Below, one piece after another: positions 10,828 through 20,600 of a stretch of 51,922 nucleotides of DNA. The stretch comes from Chitinophaga pinensis (GTDB lineage Bacteria; Pseudomonadota; Gammaproteobacteria; Burkholderiales; Burkholderiaceae_C): contig CALPRQ020000029.1 of NCBI GenBank assembly GCA_943326015.2, positions 1 to 51,922 of the forward strand, written 5' to 3'. The notes beneath the pieces were generated by a model. That model was given only the letters and a program-made list of their open reading frames with translations. It had not been told where the DNA came from and did not search any database. The number at the start of each line of letters is the position of its first letter. Positions within the stretch are counted from its first letter, which is position 1. The translations under genes were made by a program, and so were the position numbers.

Positions 10828-11343
10828 TCAGCCTTGCGCCAGCAACTCCTCGATCAGCTGGTGCAGTGCTGCGAAGTCCGGCGCCCCGACGTAGCGCTTG
10901 ACGATCTGCCCCTGCTTGTCGAGCAGGAAAGTGGTCGGCGTGAGCTTGACGTCACCCCAGCCCCTGGCCAGCTGGCCATCGCGGTCGAGCGCGACCTTGA
11001 ACGGCAGTTGCCGGCTCTTGGTGTAGTTGAGCACCCATTCGACCGGGTCGTAGCTCATGGCGACCGCGACGGTCTCGAAGCCGCGTGGCTGGAATTTCTG
11101 GTGGGTGCGGATCAGCTCGGGCATCTCGGCCACACAGGTGGTGCAGGTCGTGGCCCAGAAGTTCACCAGCGTGACCTTGCCCTTGAGCGAGTGGCTGTCG
11201 AGCGTGCTGCCGTCGAGCAGCAGGAAGCGCGAGGCAGGCGCCTGATCCCGGCCGCCACAGCCGGCCAGGCTGCCCAGTCCGAAGGTGGCGGCGGCGGCCA
11301 GTGCGGCCAGGGTGAGTCGGCGTGGGTGGGAGACGGGCTTCAT
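10828..11343 (-). CDS. TlpA-like thioredoxin-fold lipoprotein
   Basis: 171 residues from the ATG at 11343 (MKPVSHPRR); an upstream in-frame start would only add nine residues ahead of the signal. A lipobox (GSLAGC) near residue 29 predicts a membrane-anchored periplasmic lipoprotein. The thioredoxin-like domain carries the redox motif CTTC in VNFWATTCTTCVAEMPEL and the cis-proline region LTPTTFLLDKQG. Such ResA/TlpA proteins reduce disulfides, often in cytochrome c maturation or copper handling; the partner here is unknown. Confidence 0.88.
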   Translation of the reverse strand: MKPVSHPRRLTLAALAAAATFGLGSLAGCGGRDQAPASRFLLLDGSTLDSHSLKGKVTLVNFWATTCTTCVAEMPELIRTHQKFQPRGFETVAVAMSYDPVEWVLNYTKSRQLPFKVALDRDGQLARGWGDVKLTPTTFLLDKQGQIVKRYVGAPDFAALHQLIEELLAQG

Positions 11344-11405
11344 GTCTTGTCCGGCGGTGTAGCGATCCATCCTACATTATCGATCCGCGCCGATAATCTC
11401 CCACC

Positions 11406-11852
11406 ATGAACGGTATTTTCATCATCGCCCATGCACCGCTTGCCAGTGCCCTGCGCCAGTGCGTGCTGCATGTGTTTCCTGATGCGGGCAGCGTGCTGGT
11501 CGCGCTCGATGTCGAGGCGCAGGCCCCGCCCGAGGTGACGCTGGAGCAGGCCCGGCAACTGCTGCTGCAGCTGGGGACCTCCCAGACCCTGATCCTGGCC
11601 GATCTGTTTGGCGCCACGCCCTGCAATATCGCGAGCAAGCTGGTCGATGGCGTCGACAGGCGGCTGCTGACCGGGGTCAACCTGCCCATGCTGATGCGTG
11701 CGATGTCCTATCGGCACGAGTCGCTCGAATCGCTGGCTGGCCGGGCTATGATGGGAGCTTCCCAGGGCGTCGTCTCCGTTGCGGGCACGGCGCCGCAAAA
11801 CCAGTCACGCAGGACCATTCATGATCAAGACCAGCACGACCATCAGCAATAA
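11406..11852 (+). CDS. PTS EIIA, mannose-family (ManX-type)
   Basis: 148 residues. EIIA(Man)-type phosphocarrier: the phospho-accepting histidine is H9 in IFIIAHAPL, and the DLFGATPCNIA block matches the fold. No EIIB, EIIC or EIID gene is nearby, and EI and HPr follow at once. In Betaproteobacteria this set usually works as a regulatory rather than sugar-transporting PTS (known from related genomes; inferred here). Its last 32 bases overlap ptsH, so its His/Gln/Asp-rich C-terminus is partly shaped by the ptsH start region. Confidence 0.9.
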   Translation: MNGIFIIAHAPLASALRQCVLHVFPDAGSVLVALDVEAQAPPEVTLEQARQLLLQLGTSQTLILADLFGATPCNIASKLVDGVDRRLLTGVNLPMLMRAMSYRHESLESLAGRAMMGASQGVVSVAGTAPQNQSRRTIHDQDQHDHQQ

Positions 11853-12090
11853 GCTGGGGCTGCATGCCAGGGCATCGGCCAAGCTCACCAAGCTCGCCGG
11901 CAGTTTTCCCTGTGAGGTCTGGCTCAGCCGTGGCGAGCGCCGCATCAACGCCAAGAGCATCATGGGTGTCATGATGCTGGCCGCCGGACTTGGCAGCGAA
12001 GTCGAACTCGAAACCGATGGCGCGCAGGAGCGCGAAGCCATGGACGCCTTGCTGGCCCTGATCGAGGACAAGTTCGGAGAAGGCGAGTGA
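11821..12090 (+). CDS. ptsH: Phosphocarrier protein HPr
   Basis: 89 residues from MIKTSTTISNKLGLHARASA. The phospho-accepting H15 is in the LGLHARAS motif and the regulatory serine S46 is in INAKSIMGVMML, both at their canonical positions, so control by an HPr kinase is possible. The gene starts inside the end of the EIIA gene and its TGA overlaps the GTG of ptsI. Confidence 0.96.
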   Translation: MIKTSTTISNKLGLHARASAKLTKLAGSFPCEVWLSRGERRINAKSIMGVMMLAAGLGSEVELETDGAQEREAMDALLALIEDKFGEGE

Positions 12091-13820
12091 CGTTTTCGGT
12101 TCATGGTCAGGCGGTCTCGCGTGGCATCGCGATCGGCCGCGCCGTGCTGGTCGCATCCAGCCGGCTGGATGTGGCGCATTACTTCGTGACCACCGAGCAG
12201 GTCGATGCCGAGCTGCAGCGGCTGAGCGACGCGCGCGACCGCGTGATCGAGGAGCTGCAACGCATGCAGCTGGGTCTGCAGAAGACCGAGGCCCGCGAGG
12301 CGCATCACGAGCTCAACGCGCTGCTCGACGTGCACCTGATGCTGCTGGAGGACAAGCAGCTGCAGGAAGGCGCTGCCTACTGGGTGCAGGAGCGGCATTA
12401 CAACGCCGAATGGGCACTGACTTCGCACCTGGAGCAGATCGCCAGGCAGTTCGACGAGATGGAGGACCCCTATCTGCGTGAGCGCAAGTCCGACCTTGAG
12501 CAGCTGACCGAGCTCCAGCTGCGCCAGCTGCGCGGCGTCCCTTCGCCGGTGGCCGGTCAGCCGCCGGCTTCCGCCAGCCAGGACGACCCGCTGGTGCTGG
12601 TGGCGCATGACCTGTCGCCGGCCGACATGCTGCAGTTCAAGCAGAGCGTGTTCGTCGGCTTCGCCACCGATGTCGGCGGCAAGACCTCGCACACCGCGAT
12701 CGTCGCGCGCAGCATGGACATTCCGGCGGTGGTCGGCGGACGCAGCGCGAGCCAGCTGGTGCAGCAGGATGACTGGGTCATCATCGACGGTGATGCCGGC
12801 ATCCTGATCGTCAATCCTTCGGACACGGTGCGGGCGGAATACGAATTCCGCCAGCGCGAGATCATGCTGCAGCGTGGCCGGCTCGCGCATATCAAGAACA
12901 CGCCGGCGGTGACGCTGGACGGCGAGCGCGTCGAGCTGCTGGCCAACATCGAGCAGCCGACCGACACGGTGCCGGCGCTCTCGGTCAGCGCGGTCGGCGT
13001 CGGACTGTTCCGGACTGAATTCCTCTTCATGGGCCGTTCGGGCAAGTTGCCCGACGAGGCCGAGCAGTACCAGGCCTACCGGGCTGCCGTCGAGGGCATG
13101 CACGGGCTGCCCGTGACGATACGCACCGTCGACGTCGGCGCCGACAAGCCGCTGGACCGCAACGCGCGCGACGATCACCTGAACCCGGCGCTCGGTCAGC
13201 GCGCGATCCGCTGGAGCCTGTCCGAGCCGGCCATGTTCCTGACCCAGTTGCGTGCCATCCTGCGTGCGGCCGCGCACGGCAAGGTCAACCTGCTGTTTCC
13301 GCTGGTGGCGCACCGGCACGAGATCCTGCAGATCAAGGACATGCTGGCCAAGGCGCAGCAGCAGCTCGACCTGCGTGGCGAGGTCTACGGTCCGGTGCGG
13401 CTCGGCGCGATGATCGAGGTCCCGGCTGCGGCGCTGACGGTGCCGATGTTCCTCAAGCATTTCGACTTCCTGTCGATCGGCACCAATGACCTGATCCAGT
13501 ACACGCTGGCGATCGACCGGGTCGACGAGAGCGTGTCGCATCTCTATGATCCCTTGCATCCGGCCATTCTGCAGCTGGTGGCCGGCACCATCGCCGAATG
13601 CCGCGCGCAGGGCAAGTCGATCAGTGTCTGCGGCGAGATGGCGGGCGACCCGACCATGACCCGGTTGCTGCTGGGGCTGGGGTTGCGCAGCTTCTCGATG
13701 CATCCGTCCCAGATCCTGGCTGTGAAACAGCAAATCCTGCGCTCCGATACGCGCAAGTTGCGCACCTGGGCCCAGGCCGTCGTGAGCAGCGAGGACCCTG
13801 CTGGTCAGATTGCCGGCTGA
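12087..13820 (+). CDS. ptsI: PTS enzyme I
   Basis: 577 residues with a GTG start overlapping the ptsH stop. EI autophosphorylates with PEP and passes the phosphate to HPr. The active-site histidine is H202 in GGKTSHTAIVARS, and the PEP-binding region shows GLFRTEFLFMGR, the arginine-containing TVDVGADKP, FLSIGTNDLIQYT and ISVCGEMAGD with its catalytic cysteine. Length and domain order are normal. A terminator overlaps its end. Confidence 0.97.
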   Translation: MTFSVHGQAVSRGIAIGRAVLVASSRLDVAHYFVTTEQVDAELQRLSDARDRVIEELQRMQLGLQKTEAREAHHELNALLDVHLMLLEDKQLQEGAAYWVQERHYNAEWALTSHLEQIARQFDEMEDPYLRERKSDLEQLTELQLRQLRGVPSPVAGQPPASASQDDPLVLVAHDLSPADMLQFKQSVFVGFATDVGGKTSHTAIVARSMDIPAVVGGRSASQLVQQDDWVIIDGDAGILIVNPSDTVRAEYEFRQREIMLQRGRLAHIKNTPAVTLDGERVELLANIEQPTDTVPALSVSAVGVGLFRTEFLFMGRSGKLPDEAEQYQAYRAAVEGMHGLPVTIRTVDVGADKPLDRNARDDHLNPALGQRAIRWSLSEPAMFLTQLRAILRAAAHGKVNLLFPLVAHRHEILQIKDMLAKAQQQLDLRGEVYGPVRLGAMIEVPAAALTVPMFLKHFDFLSIGTNDLIQYTLAIDRVDESVSHLYDPLHPAILQLVAGTIAECRAQGKSISVCGEMAGDPTMTRLLLGLGLRSFSMHPSQILAVKQQILRSDTRKLRTWAQAVVSSEDPAGQIAG

Positions 13821-13833
13821 CTGGCCGGTTTTT
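13812..13833 (+). terminator. Terminator at the end of ptsI
   Basis: gccggc and gccgg arms with a short loop followed by five T residues. The stem begins in the last codons of ptsI. It separates the pts operon from the secretion locus. Confidence 0.65.
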
Positions 13834-13851
13834 GTTACACTGAATCTGCCA

Positions 13852-13873
13852 ATCCTGGTGCCATGACCAGGAT
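13852..13873. promoter_or_regulatory. Eight-base inverted repeat in the leader of the ABC transporter gene
   Basis: atcctggt (13852-13859) and accaggat (13866-13873) are perfect inverted repeats around a six-base loop. They surround an ATG at 13863 that is in frame with the transporter but poorly placed for translation. It could be an operator or an RNA hairpin; no T run follows. Confidence 0.45.
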
Positions 13874-13925
13874 GGTGGGTCGCCCGCTCCTTGGGCTGGC
13901 CGGAACCCGTCGTTCAGGGAGATTC

Positions 13926-16091
13926 ATGTCAACAGCGAGCCAGCCGACGCTGGGGGAGCGGACCGATCCGGTCGCCGAGGTGGACGAGCTCTTGTCCTGC
14001 CTGCTGATCCTGGCGCGCAGTCACGGCGCGACCCTCACGCGCGATGCGGCGCTCGCCGGCTTGCCGGCCGCGCAGGGCAGGCTCACGCCCGCGCTGTTCG
14101 AGCGCGCCGCCCGTCGCGCCGGACTCGCCAGCCGGGTGCTGCGCCAGCCGCTGGCGGCGCTCAAGGCCGAACTGTTTCCTGTCGTGCTGCTGCAGCAGGG
14201 GGACCATGCCTGTCTGCTGGTCGGCCGCTCGGCCGACGGTCGGACCCTCCAGATCGTTTACCCCGAGCTTGGCGAGGCACCGGTTTCGCTGCCAATCGAT
14301 CAGGTCGAGTCCCGCTACAGTGGCCGCGCCATCTACGCGCGGCCGCGTCTGCGCTTCGATGCGCGCAGCCCCGAGGTCCGGTCCGGCCGCCACGGTCACT
14401 GGTTCTGGAGCGTGATCGCGGAGAACCGCGCGCTCTATCGCGATGTCCTGCTGGCGGCCCTGCTGACCAATCTGTTCGCGCTGGCCATGCCCATGTTCAC
14501 CATGAACGTGTATGACCGCGTGGTGCCGCACCAGGCGTTCGATACCCTGGCGGTGCTGTCGGCCGGGCTGTTGCTGGTGCTGGTCGGCGAGCTGGTGCTG
14601 CGGGTGTTGCGCGGGCGCTTCATCGACCTCGCGAGCAGCCGGGCCGACGTCAAGCTGTCGGCTGCCATCATGGAGCGCGTGCTCGGCATGCGCATGGAGC
14701 AGCGGCCGGTCTCGGCCGGTTCGTTCGCGTCCAACCTGAGGGCCTTCGAGTCGGTGCGCGACTTCATCGGCTCGGCCACTGTGGTGGCCTTCATCGACCT
14801 GCCGTTCGCGCTGGTCTTCCTGGTCGTGCTGGGCTGGATCGCCTGGCCGATGCTGATCCCGCTGCTGCTGGGCGCATTGATCCTGCTGCTCTACGCGCTG
14901 GCCGTCCAGGGCCGCATGCACCAGCTCGCCGAAACGACTTACCGCGCCAGCGCCCAGCGCAACGCGACGCTGATCGAGGCCCTGGTGGGCTTCGAGACCG
15001 TCAAGGCCATGGGTGCCGAGGCGGCCATCCAGCGCAAATGGGAGCAAGGCGCCGCCCTGCTGGCGCGCATCGGCGCCCAGTTGCGTCTGCTGTCGTCGAG
15101 CGCGAGCAGTGGCTCGGCCTTCGTGCAGCAGACGGTCAACCTCGTGATCGTGATCCTGGGGGTCTGGCTGATCGGCGAGCACAGCCTGACCCTGGGTGGC
15201 CTGATCGCTTGCTCCATGCTGGCCTCGCGCGCGCTGGCACCGATCGCGCAGGTCGCCGGCCTGCTGGTGCAGTACCACAGCGCCTCCACCGCGCTGACCT
15301 CGCTCGACGAGCTGATGCAGCGCGAGGTCGAGCGTCCGGACGACGCCAACTTCATTGCGCGCGGCAGCATCCAGGGCGGCATCGAGTTGCGCGATGTCAG
15401 CTTCGTCTATCCCGGCCAGACCATGCCGGTGCTGCGCAACGTCAGCCTCAGGGTTCGGCCGGGCGAGAAGGTCGGCATCCTGGGCCGCATCGGTTCCGGC
15501 AAGACCACGCTCGAAAAGCTCATCCTCGGCCTGTATCGTCCGACCGGCGGCGCGCTGCTGATCGACGGCATCGACCAGCGTCAGCTCGACCCGGCCGAGT
15601 TGCGCCGCCAGATCGGCTATGTGCAGCAGGACGTGATGCTGTTCTACGGCTCGCTGCGCGACAACATCACGCTCGCGAAGCCGCTGGCCGACGATGCCGA
15701 GCTGCTCCAGGCGGCCGAACTGGGTGGCATCATGGAGCTGGTCAACAGCCATCCCCGGGGCCTGGACATGCTGGTGGGCGAGCGCGGCGAATCGCTCTCC
15801 GGTGGCCAGCGCCAGGGAGTGGCGATCGCGCGCGCGGTGCTGCACGATCCGCCCATCCTGCTGCTGGACGAGCCGACCTCCGCCATGGACCATTCGAGCG
15901 AGGAGTCCATCAAGCAGCGCCTGGCCGAGTTCGCCCGCGGCAAGACCCTGTTGCTGGTCAGCCATCGCAGCTCCCTGCTCGACCTGGTCGACCGCCTGAT
16001 CGTGATCGACGCCGGCCGCATCGTGGCCGATGGCCCCAAGGAGCAGGTCGTCACGGCGCTGCGCCAGGGCCAGATCGGCAAGGCGGCATGA
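13926..16091 (+). CDS. Type I secretion ABC transporter (LapB-like)
   Basis: 721 residues from the ATG at 13926, which has a gggaga site; an in-frame ATG at 13863 would add 21 residues. The N-terminal 130 residues resemble a C39 peptidase-like domain without the catalytic cysteine, as in adhesin exporters. Membrane segments follow (about 175-420), then the ATPase: Walker A GRIGSGKTT near residue 520, signature LSGGQRQG near 624, Walker B ILLLDEPTSAMD. It overlaps the HlyD gene and precedes an RTX adhesin, so it very probably exports that protein. Confidence 0.93.
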   Translation: MSTASQPTLGERTDPVAEVDELLSCLLILARSHGATLTRDAALAGLPAAQGRLTPALFERAARRAGLASRVLRQPLAALKAELFPVVLLQQGDHACLLVGRSADGRTLQIVYPELGEAPVSLPIDQVESRYSGRAIYARPRLRFDARSPEVRSGRHGHWFWSVIAENRALYRDVLLAALLTNLFALAMPMFTMNVYDRVVPHQAFDTLAVLSAGLLLVLVGELVLRVLRGRFIDLASSRADVKLSAAIMERVLGMRMEQRPVSAGSFASNLRAFESVRDFIGSATVVAFIDLPFALVFLVVLGWIAWPMLIPLLLGALILLLYALAVQGRMHQLAETTYRASAQRNATLIEALVGFETVKAMGAEAAIQRKWEQGAALLARIGAQLRLLSSSASSGSAFVQQTVNLVIVILGVWLIGEHSLTLGGLIACSMLASRALAPIAQVAGLLVQYHSASTALTSLDELMQREVERPDDANFIARGSIQGGIELRDVSFVYPGQTMPVLRNVSLRVRPGEKVGILGRIGSGKTTLEKLILGLYRPTGGALLIDGIDQRQLDPAELRRQIGYVQQDVMLFYGSLRDNITLAKPLADDAELLQAAELGGIMELVNSHPRGLDMLVGERGESLSGGQRQGVAIARAVLHDPPILLLDEPTSAMDHSSEESIKQRLAEFARGKTLLLVSHRSSLLDLVDRLIVIDAGRIVADGPKEQVVTALRQGQIGKAA

Positions 16092-17473
16092 TGGCGCGCC
16101 AAACCGCTTTCGTGCGCCGCTGGGGCGACCGTTTCTTCGCAGGCTGGCTCGAGCGCCTGACGCCCGCCACCCAGCGGGAAACCACCGACTGGGCCGGCGA
16201 GGCCGACTGGGCCCAGTTGCAGCAGGAGCCGCTGCGCGCGCGAGCGCTGCTGCGCATTGCGGCCTTGCTGACCTTGCTGCTGCTGCTGTGGGCCGCTTGG
16301 GCCCGGATCGACGAGGTCACGCGCGGCGAGGGCAAGGTCGTGCCGACCCGCCAGCTCCAGGTGATCCAGAGCGTGGACGGCGGCGTGGTCGAGGCGATCC
16401 TGGTGCGCGAGGGGCAGGTGGTCGAGGCCGGCCAGCTGCTGCTGCGCGTCGATCCGACCCGCTTCCAGTCGAACCTGGGCGAGAGTCGTGCCAACCAGCT
16501 GGCCTTGCAGGCCAAGGCGCTGCGCCTGCAGGCACTGACGCGCGGCAGCGCCTTCAATCCGCCGGCCGACCTCGCGCGTGACGGCCCCGATATCGTCGCC
16601 CACGAGCGCCGCCTGTACGAGTCCAGGCGCGACGAGATCGCGGCCCAGATCTCGATGGCGCAGAACCAGCTCGCGCAGCGGCAGCAGGAACTCAACGAGA
16701 TGCGGGCGCGCAAGGCACAGGCCCAGCGCGGCATGGAACTGCTGCAGCAGGAACTCAACGCCACCCGCCCGCTGCTGCGCACCGGTGCGGTGTCCGAGGT
16801 CGAGATCCTGCGGCTTGAGCGTGACCAGGCGCGCCTGCGTGGCGACCAGGAGCAGGCCGAGGCCCAGAGCTCGCGCGTGCAGGCGGCGATCTCCGAGGCG
16901 CAGCGCAGGATCGAGGAGGTGCAGCTCAATGCGCGCAACCAGATGAGTGCCGAACTGTCGGAGACCATGAGCAAGCTGTCCGCGCTCAACGAGGGCGGGC
17001 GGGCGCTGGCCGACAAGGTGGCCAAGGCCGAGATCAAGTCGCCGCTGCGTGGCACGGTCAAGCGCCTGCTGGTCAATACCGTGGGCGGCGTGGTGCAGCC
17101 TGGCAAGGAGGTGGTCGAGATCGTTCCGCTCGACGAGGCGCTGATCCTCGAGGCCCAGATCGCGCCCAAGGACATTGCCTTCCTTCGTCCTGGACTGAGT
17201 GCCGTGGTCAAGTTCACTGCCTACGACTTCGCGATCTATGGCGGGCTGACGGCGGTGGTCGAGAACATCGGCGCCGATTCCGTGGTCGACCAGAAGGGCA
17301 ATGCCTTCTACCTGGTTCGCCTGCGCACCCGGACGAGCTCGCTGGGCGACCAGCTGCCCATCATTCCGGGCATGGTGGCCCAGGTCGACATCCTGACAGG
17401 CAAGAAGACGGTGCTGTCCTACCTGCTCAAGCCGGTGCTGCGCGCCAAGGCCAATGCCTTGTCGGAGCGTTGA
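16088..17473 (+). CDS. HlyD-family membrane-fusion protein (LapC-like)
   Basis: 461 residues. One transmembrane helix near residues 57-75 (RIAALLTLLLLLWAAWARID) is followed by the HlyD pattern: barrel-sandwich half (TRQLQVIQSVDGGVVEAILV), a long coiled-coil hairpin (about residues 170-310, many Gln/Glu/Arg), the second half (EIKSPLRGTVKRLLVNTVGG) and a C-terminal beta domain. It bridges the inner-membrane transporter to the outer-membrane channel. The ATG overlaps the transporter stop. Confidence 0.94.
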   Translation: MMARQTAFVRRWGDRFFAGWLERLTPATQRETTDWAGEADWAQLQQEPLRARALLRIAALLTLLLLLWAAWARIDEVTRGEGKVVPTRQLQVIQSVDGGVVEAILVREGQVVEAGQLLLRVDPTRFQSNLGESRANQLALQAKALRLQALTRGSAFNPPADLARDGPDIVAHERRLYESRRDEIAAQISMAQNQLAQRQQELNEMRARKAQAQRGMELLQQELNATRPLLRTGAVSEVEILRLERDQARLRGDQEQAEAQSSRVQAAISEAQRRIEEVQLNARNQMSAELSETMSKLSALNEGGRALADKVAKAEIKSPLRGTVKRLLVNTVGGVVQPGKEVVEIVPLDEALILEAQIAPKDIAFLRPGLSAVVKFTAYDFAIYGGLTAVVENIGADSVVDQKGNAFYLVRLRTRTSSLGDQLPIIPGMVAQVDILTGKKTVLSYLLKPVLRAKANALSER

Positions 17474-17661
17474 GATGAGCCTGCCGCCATTCCTGCTGCA
17501 GACCGGAGCCAGCTAGACTGTGATGTCGACCGGGCATCAGCCTGGATCGTTTGTCCTGTAGTTATCCTGGGACAAAATAATATCATTGCTATGTGGTGGT
17601 TCAATCGGCAGAGCCAGCTCGGACCTGTAGCCTCCAGTGAAATACAACAGGAGGACGAGTC

Positions 17662-20600
17662 ATGACCCGGATCGCGGCAGTCACAGGTCTCAGCGGAGAC
17701 GTTTTCGTCATTGGACGTGATGGTCGGGAGCGCTTGCTGCAAGCGGGAGACAGCCTTGAGCAGGGGGAGACCTTGCGTGCCGCCGCGGGAGCTGGCGCCG
17801 GCTTGCTGATGGCCGACGGGCAGCTGCTCCAGCTCGACTCCGGGCAGGAGCTGAGGCTGGACGACTCCGTGGCGCAGACCGAAGCCACTCCGACTGCGAG
17901 CGAGGCTGCGCTGGCGCCGAGCACCCCCGAGGCGGTCTTGCAGGCGCTCGAGCGGGGAGTCGATCTGACATGCGAGCTTGAGCCGACTGCCGCCGGCGAT
18001 GCCTGCAGCGGTGGCGGGGGGGGCAGCAGCTTCGTGCGACTGCTGCGCATCGTCGAGGGTGTCGAGTCGCAGGCCTATGAATTCTCCCTGGGCCAATGGC
18101 CCGCGGTCCAGGATGTGGAGCTCGGGGCAGTTGTTGCCGCCGAGGAGGCTTCGCTCGTGGGAGATGGTCAATCCCGTGTCTCCGAAGAGGGCCTGCCCAC
18201 GGGTATCCGGGATGATTCCGGCTCCCAGTCCAGTCCCGGCAATGACCTCACTGATTCAGCCACGGATTTGGCGGGAACATTGCTGATCACCCGCAACGGT
18301 ACGGCGCCGCTGACGATCGAGTTGATCAACCCGGTTTCGTCGGTGCTTGGCGCCACGAAGCTCTCCTGGGCTTACGACGGCGCAAACCAGGCGGTGTTGA
18401 TCGGCTCTGGTGCAGATGGCGAAGTCATCCGGGTGACGCTCAATGGTGGATCGACCGATGTCGGCAGTTCCGGGGCAACGGTTGCCTATGCCGTAGAGCT
18501 GTCGAAGCCGATCCAGCACTTGATGGCGGGTGCCGGGACTGCCGGCGAGGACACCGCCAGTCTGGATCTGACAGTGAGAATCTCCGATGGAGTCAACCCC
18601 CCTGACACCGGCACGATTGCCATCGTGATTGAAGATGACAGCCCGCAGGCCAATCCCGATGCTGACAGCCTGTCTTCCATTCAGCTGCTGGCCGAGGAGG
18701 GCAATGTGATCACCGGTGCCGGGACTGCCGATGGTTCTGACGGTTCAGGTGTTGACGCTGCGGGCGCGGACGGTGGCGCGACGGTCTTGGGTGTGACGGC
18801 GGGAATCGGGATCGTTGCCGCGGGTGTCGGCCTGGGGACGGTGGTGAACGGAGCCTATGGCCAGTTGATCATGACGGCAGATGGCGCCTACCGTTACCAG
18901 CTCTACACGTCGGGAGCGACGGTTGCCGAGCTGCTGGCCCTAGATGTCGGGGAAAGTCGTACCGATACCTTCAGCTACCTGATCCAGGATGGCGATAACG
19001 ACACCAGCAGCACGACCCTGACGCTCACGATCAATGCCGTCAACGACCTGCCTACGGTCACCCAGGCCAACGACAATGCCGACCCGATCAATCCCGGCAC
19101 CGGCAATGACCTGGTCTACGAATCGCACTTGCCGGCTGGCACGAACCCGTCTGCGCCTGTCGTCGATCCGCAGGGACTATCCCTGGATCGCCATGCCACC
19201 GGCACCATTGCCCTTCAGGACCCCGATGGGATCGATGACATTCAGGGCGTGAGATTCCAGACCACGGTGAGCGGAGAGGTGAAGACGCACGACTTCTCGG
19301 CTTCGCAGCTGGAGGCGATCGTGTCGGGCACGCCTGCGACCCATCAGAGTTTTTCGACGCAGAACGGTGTGGTGACGTTGATGGCGTACCACGCCAGCAC
19401 GGGCGTGATCAGCTACCGCTTCGAGCTGACGAGTCCGACGACAGACATTCAAGGGACTCCCGATCCGATCGAGAGCAACCAGTTCACGGTCGCGACCAGG
19501 GACGAGACGGTGAGCTACTCGGCGCCCGCGACGGTGACGATCGAGATCGTCGATGACATGCCCAAGGCAGAGCGCGACAATGCGGTGGCCGTTCCCACCT
19601 TGGTGCTGGACGAGTCAATGACGGCGGCAACGCCTTTGATCGGCGGCCAGGCCGATGGTATTGACACGGCTTCCGCGAACTTCTCGCGCAACTTCAAGCC
19701 GGCCATCTTTGGCGCTGACGGCCCGGCCAGCTCCGACAGCGTCCAGTATTCATTGTCTTTGGAAGGCAGCAGTGTGTCATCGGGCCTTTTCGCACTGAAT
19801 CCGGCGGCCACGGATGGCAAGGGGCTGCAGATCCTGCTGACCCAGAGTGGTGACACCATCTCTGGTCAGGCTGATGGTCAGACCTATTTCGAGATCACCC
19901 TGGTTGCCAGCGGAGCCGATGCGGGCCAGGTCACTTTCGCCTTGAAGGGTGACCACCACAACCTCTGGCATGGTGACCAGACCAACCCGGACGACCCGGT
20001 GTCCTTGACGCTGGCCCATCCGGGTGATCTGCGACTGCTGCAGACAGTCACCGATGGTGACGGCGACCAGGCCTATGCCCATGTCGATCTCGGTCAGGAG
20101 GTTTTCAGCATCCAGGATGATGCGCCGGCGACCCACCACTACGCCAGCGGGCAGCCGACCGACTACCTGTCGCTTGCCAACGGATTCGGCACCGACAACG
20201 GCCATGTCGACTCGATTACCCTGGATGGCACGACCTATGCCTGGAACGACAGTGGGAACAGCATCAAGGTGACAGGGAGCGTGAACCGCTTCGACAGTTT
20301 CGATACCACCGATCCGGCTTCCTCTGCCTATCATCGGCTGGTGGTGAACCTGGCCGCTGGGGGGCAATTCGCGGTTGACATGGACGATGGCCGTTACGAC
20401 CTGCCGACCAGGCCCAATGCGGCAGTTGGCTTCGATGTCGACTACACGCTGATCGACAACGACGGTGACCGTGCGAACTCGGGCTTGCATGTGTTGCTCG
20501 GTGAGGATGGCAGCGATATCCTGCCAGGTTCCAGCGGCGATGACCTCCTGATCGGCGGTGCTGGCAATGACCTGTTGACCGGTGGTGCTGGCGCCGACGT

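Noticed and set aside
15038-16087. In-frame extension of the HlyD gene upstream to 15038
   Set aside because: It would overlap the transporter ATPase domain for over 1 kb with an Arg/Ala/Gly-rich shadow sequence; the ATG at 16088 overlapping the stop is the natural start.
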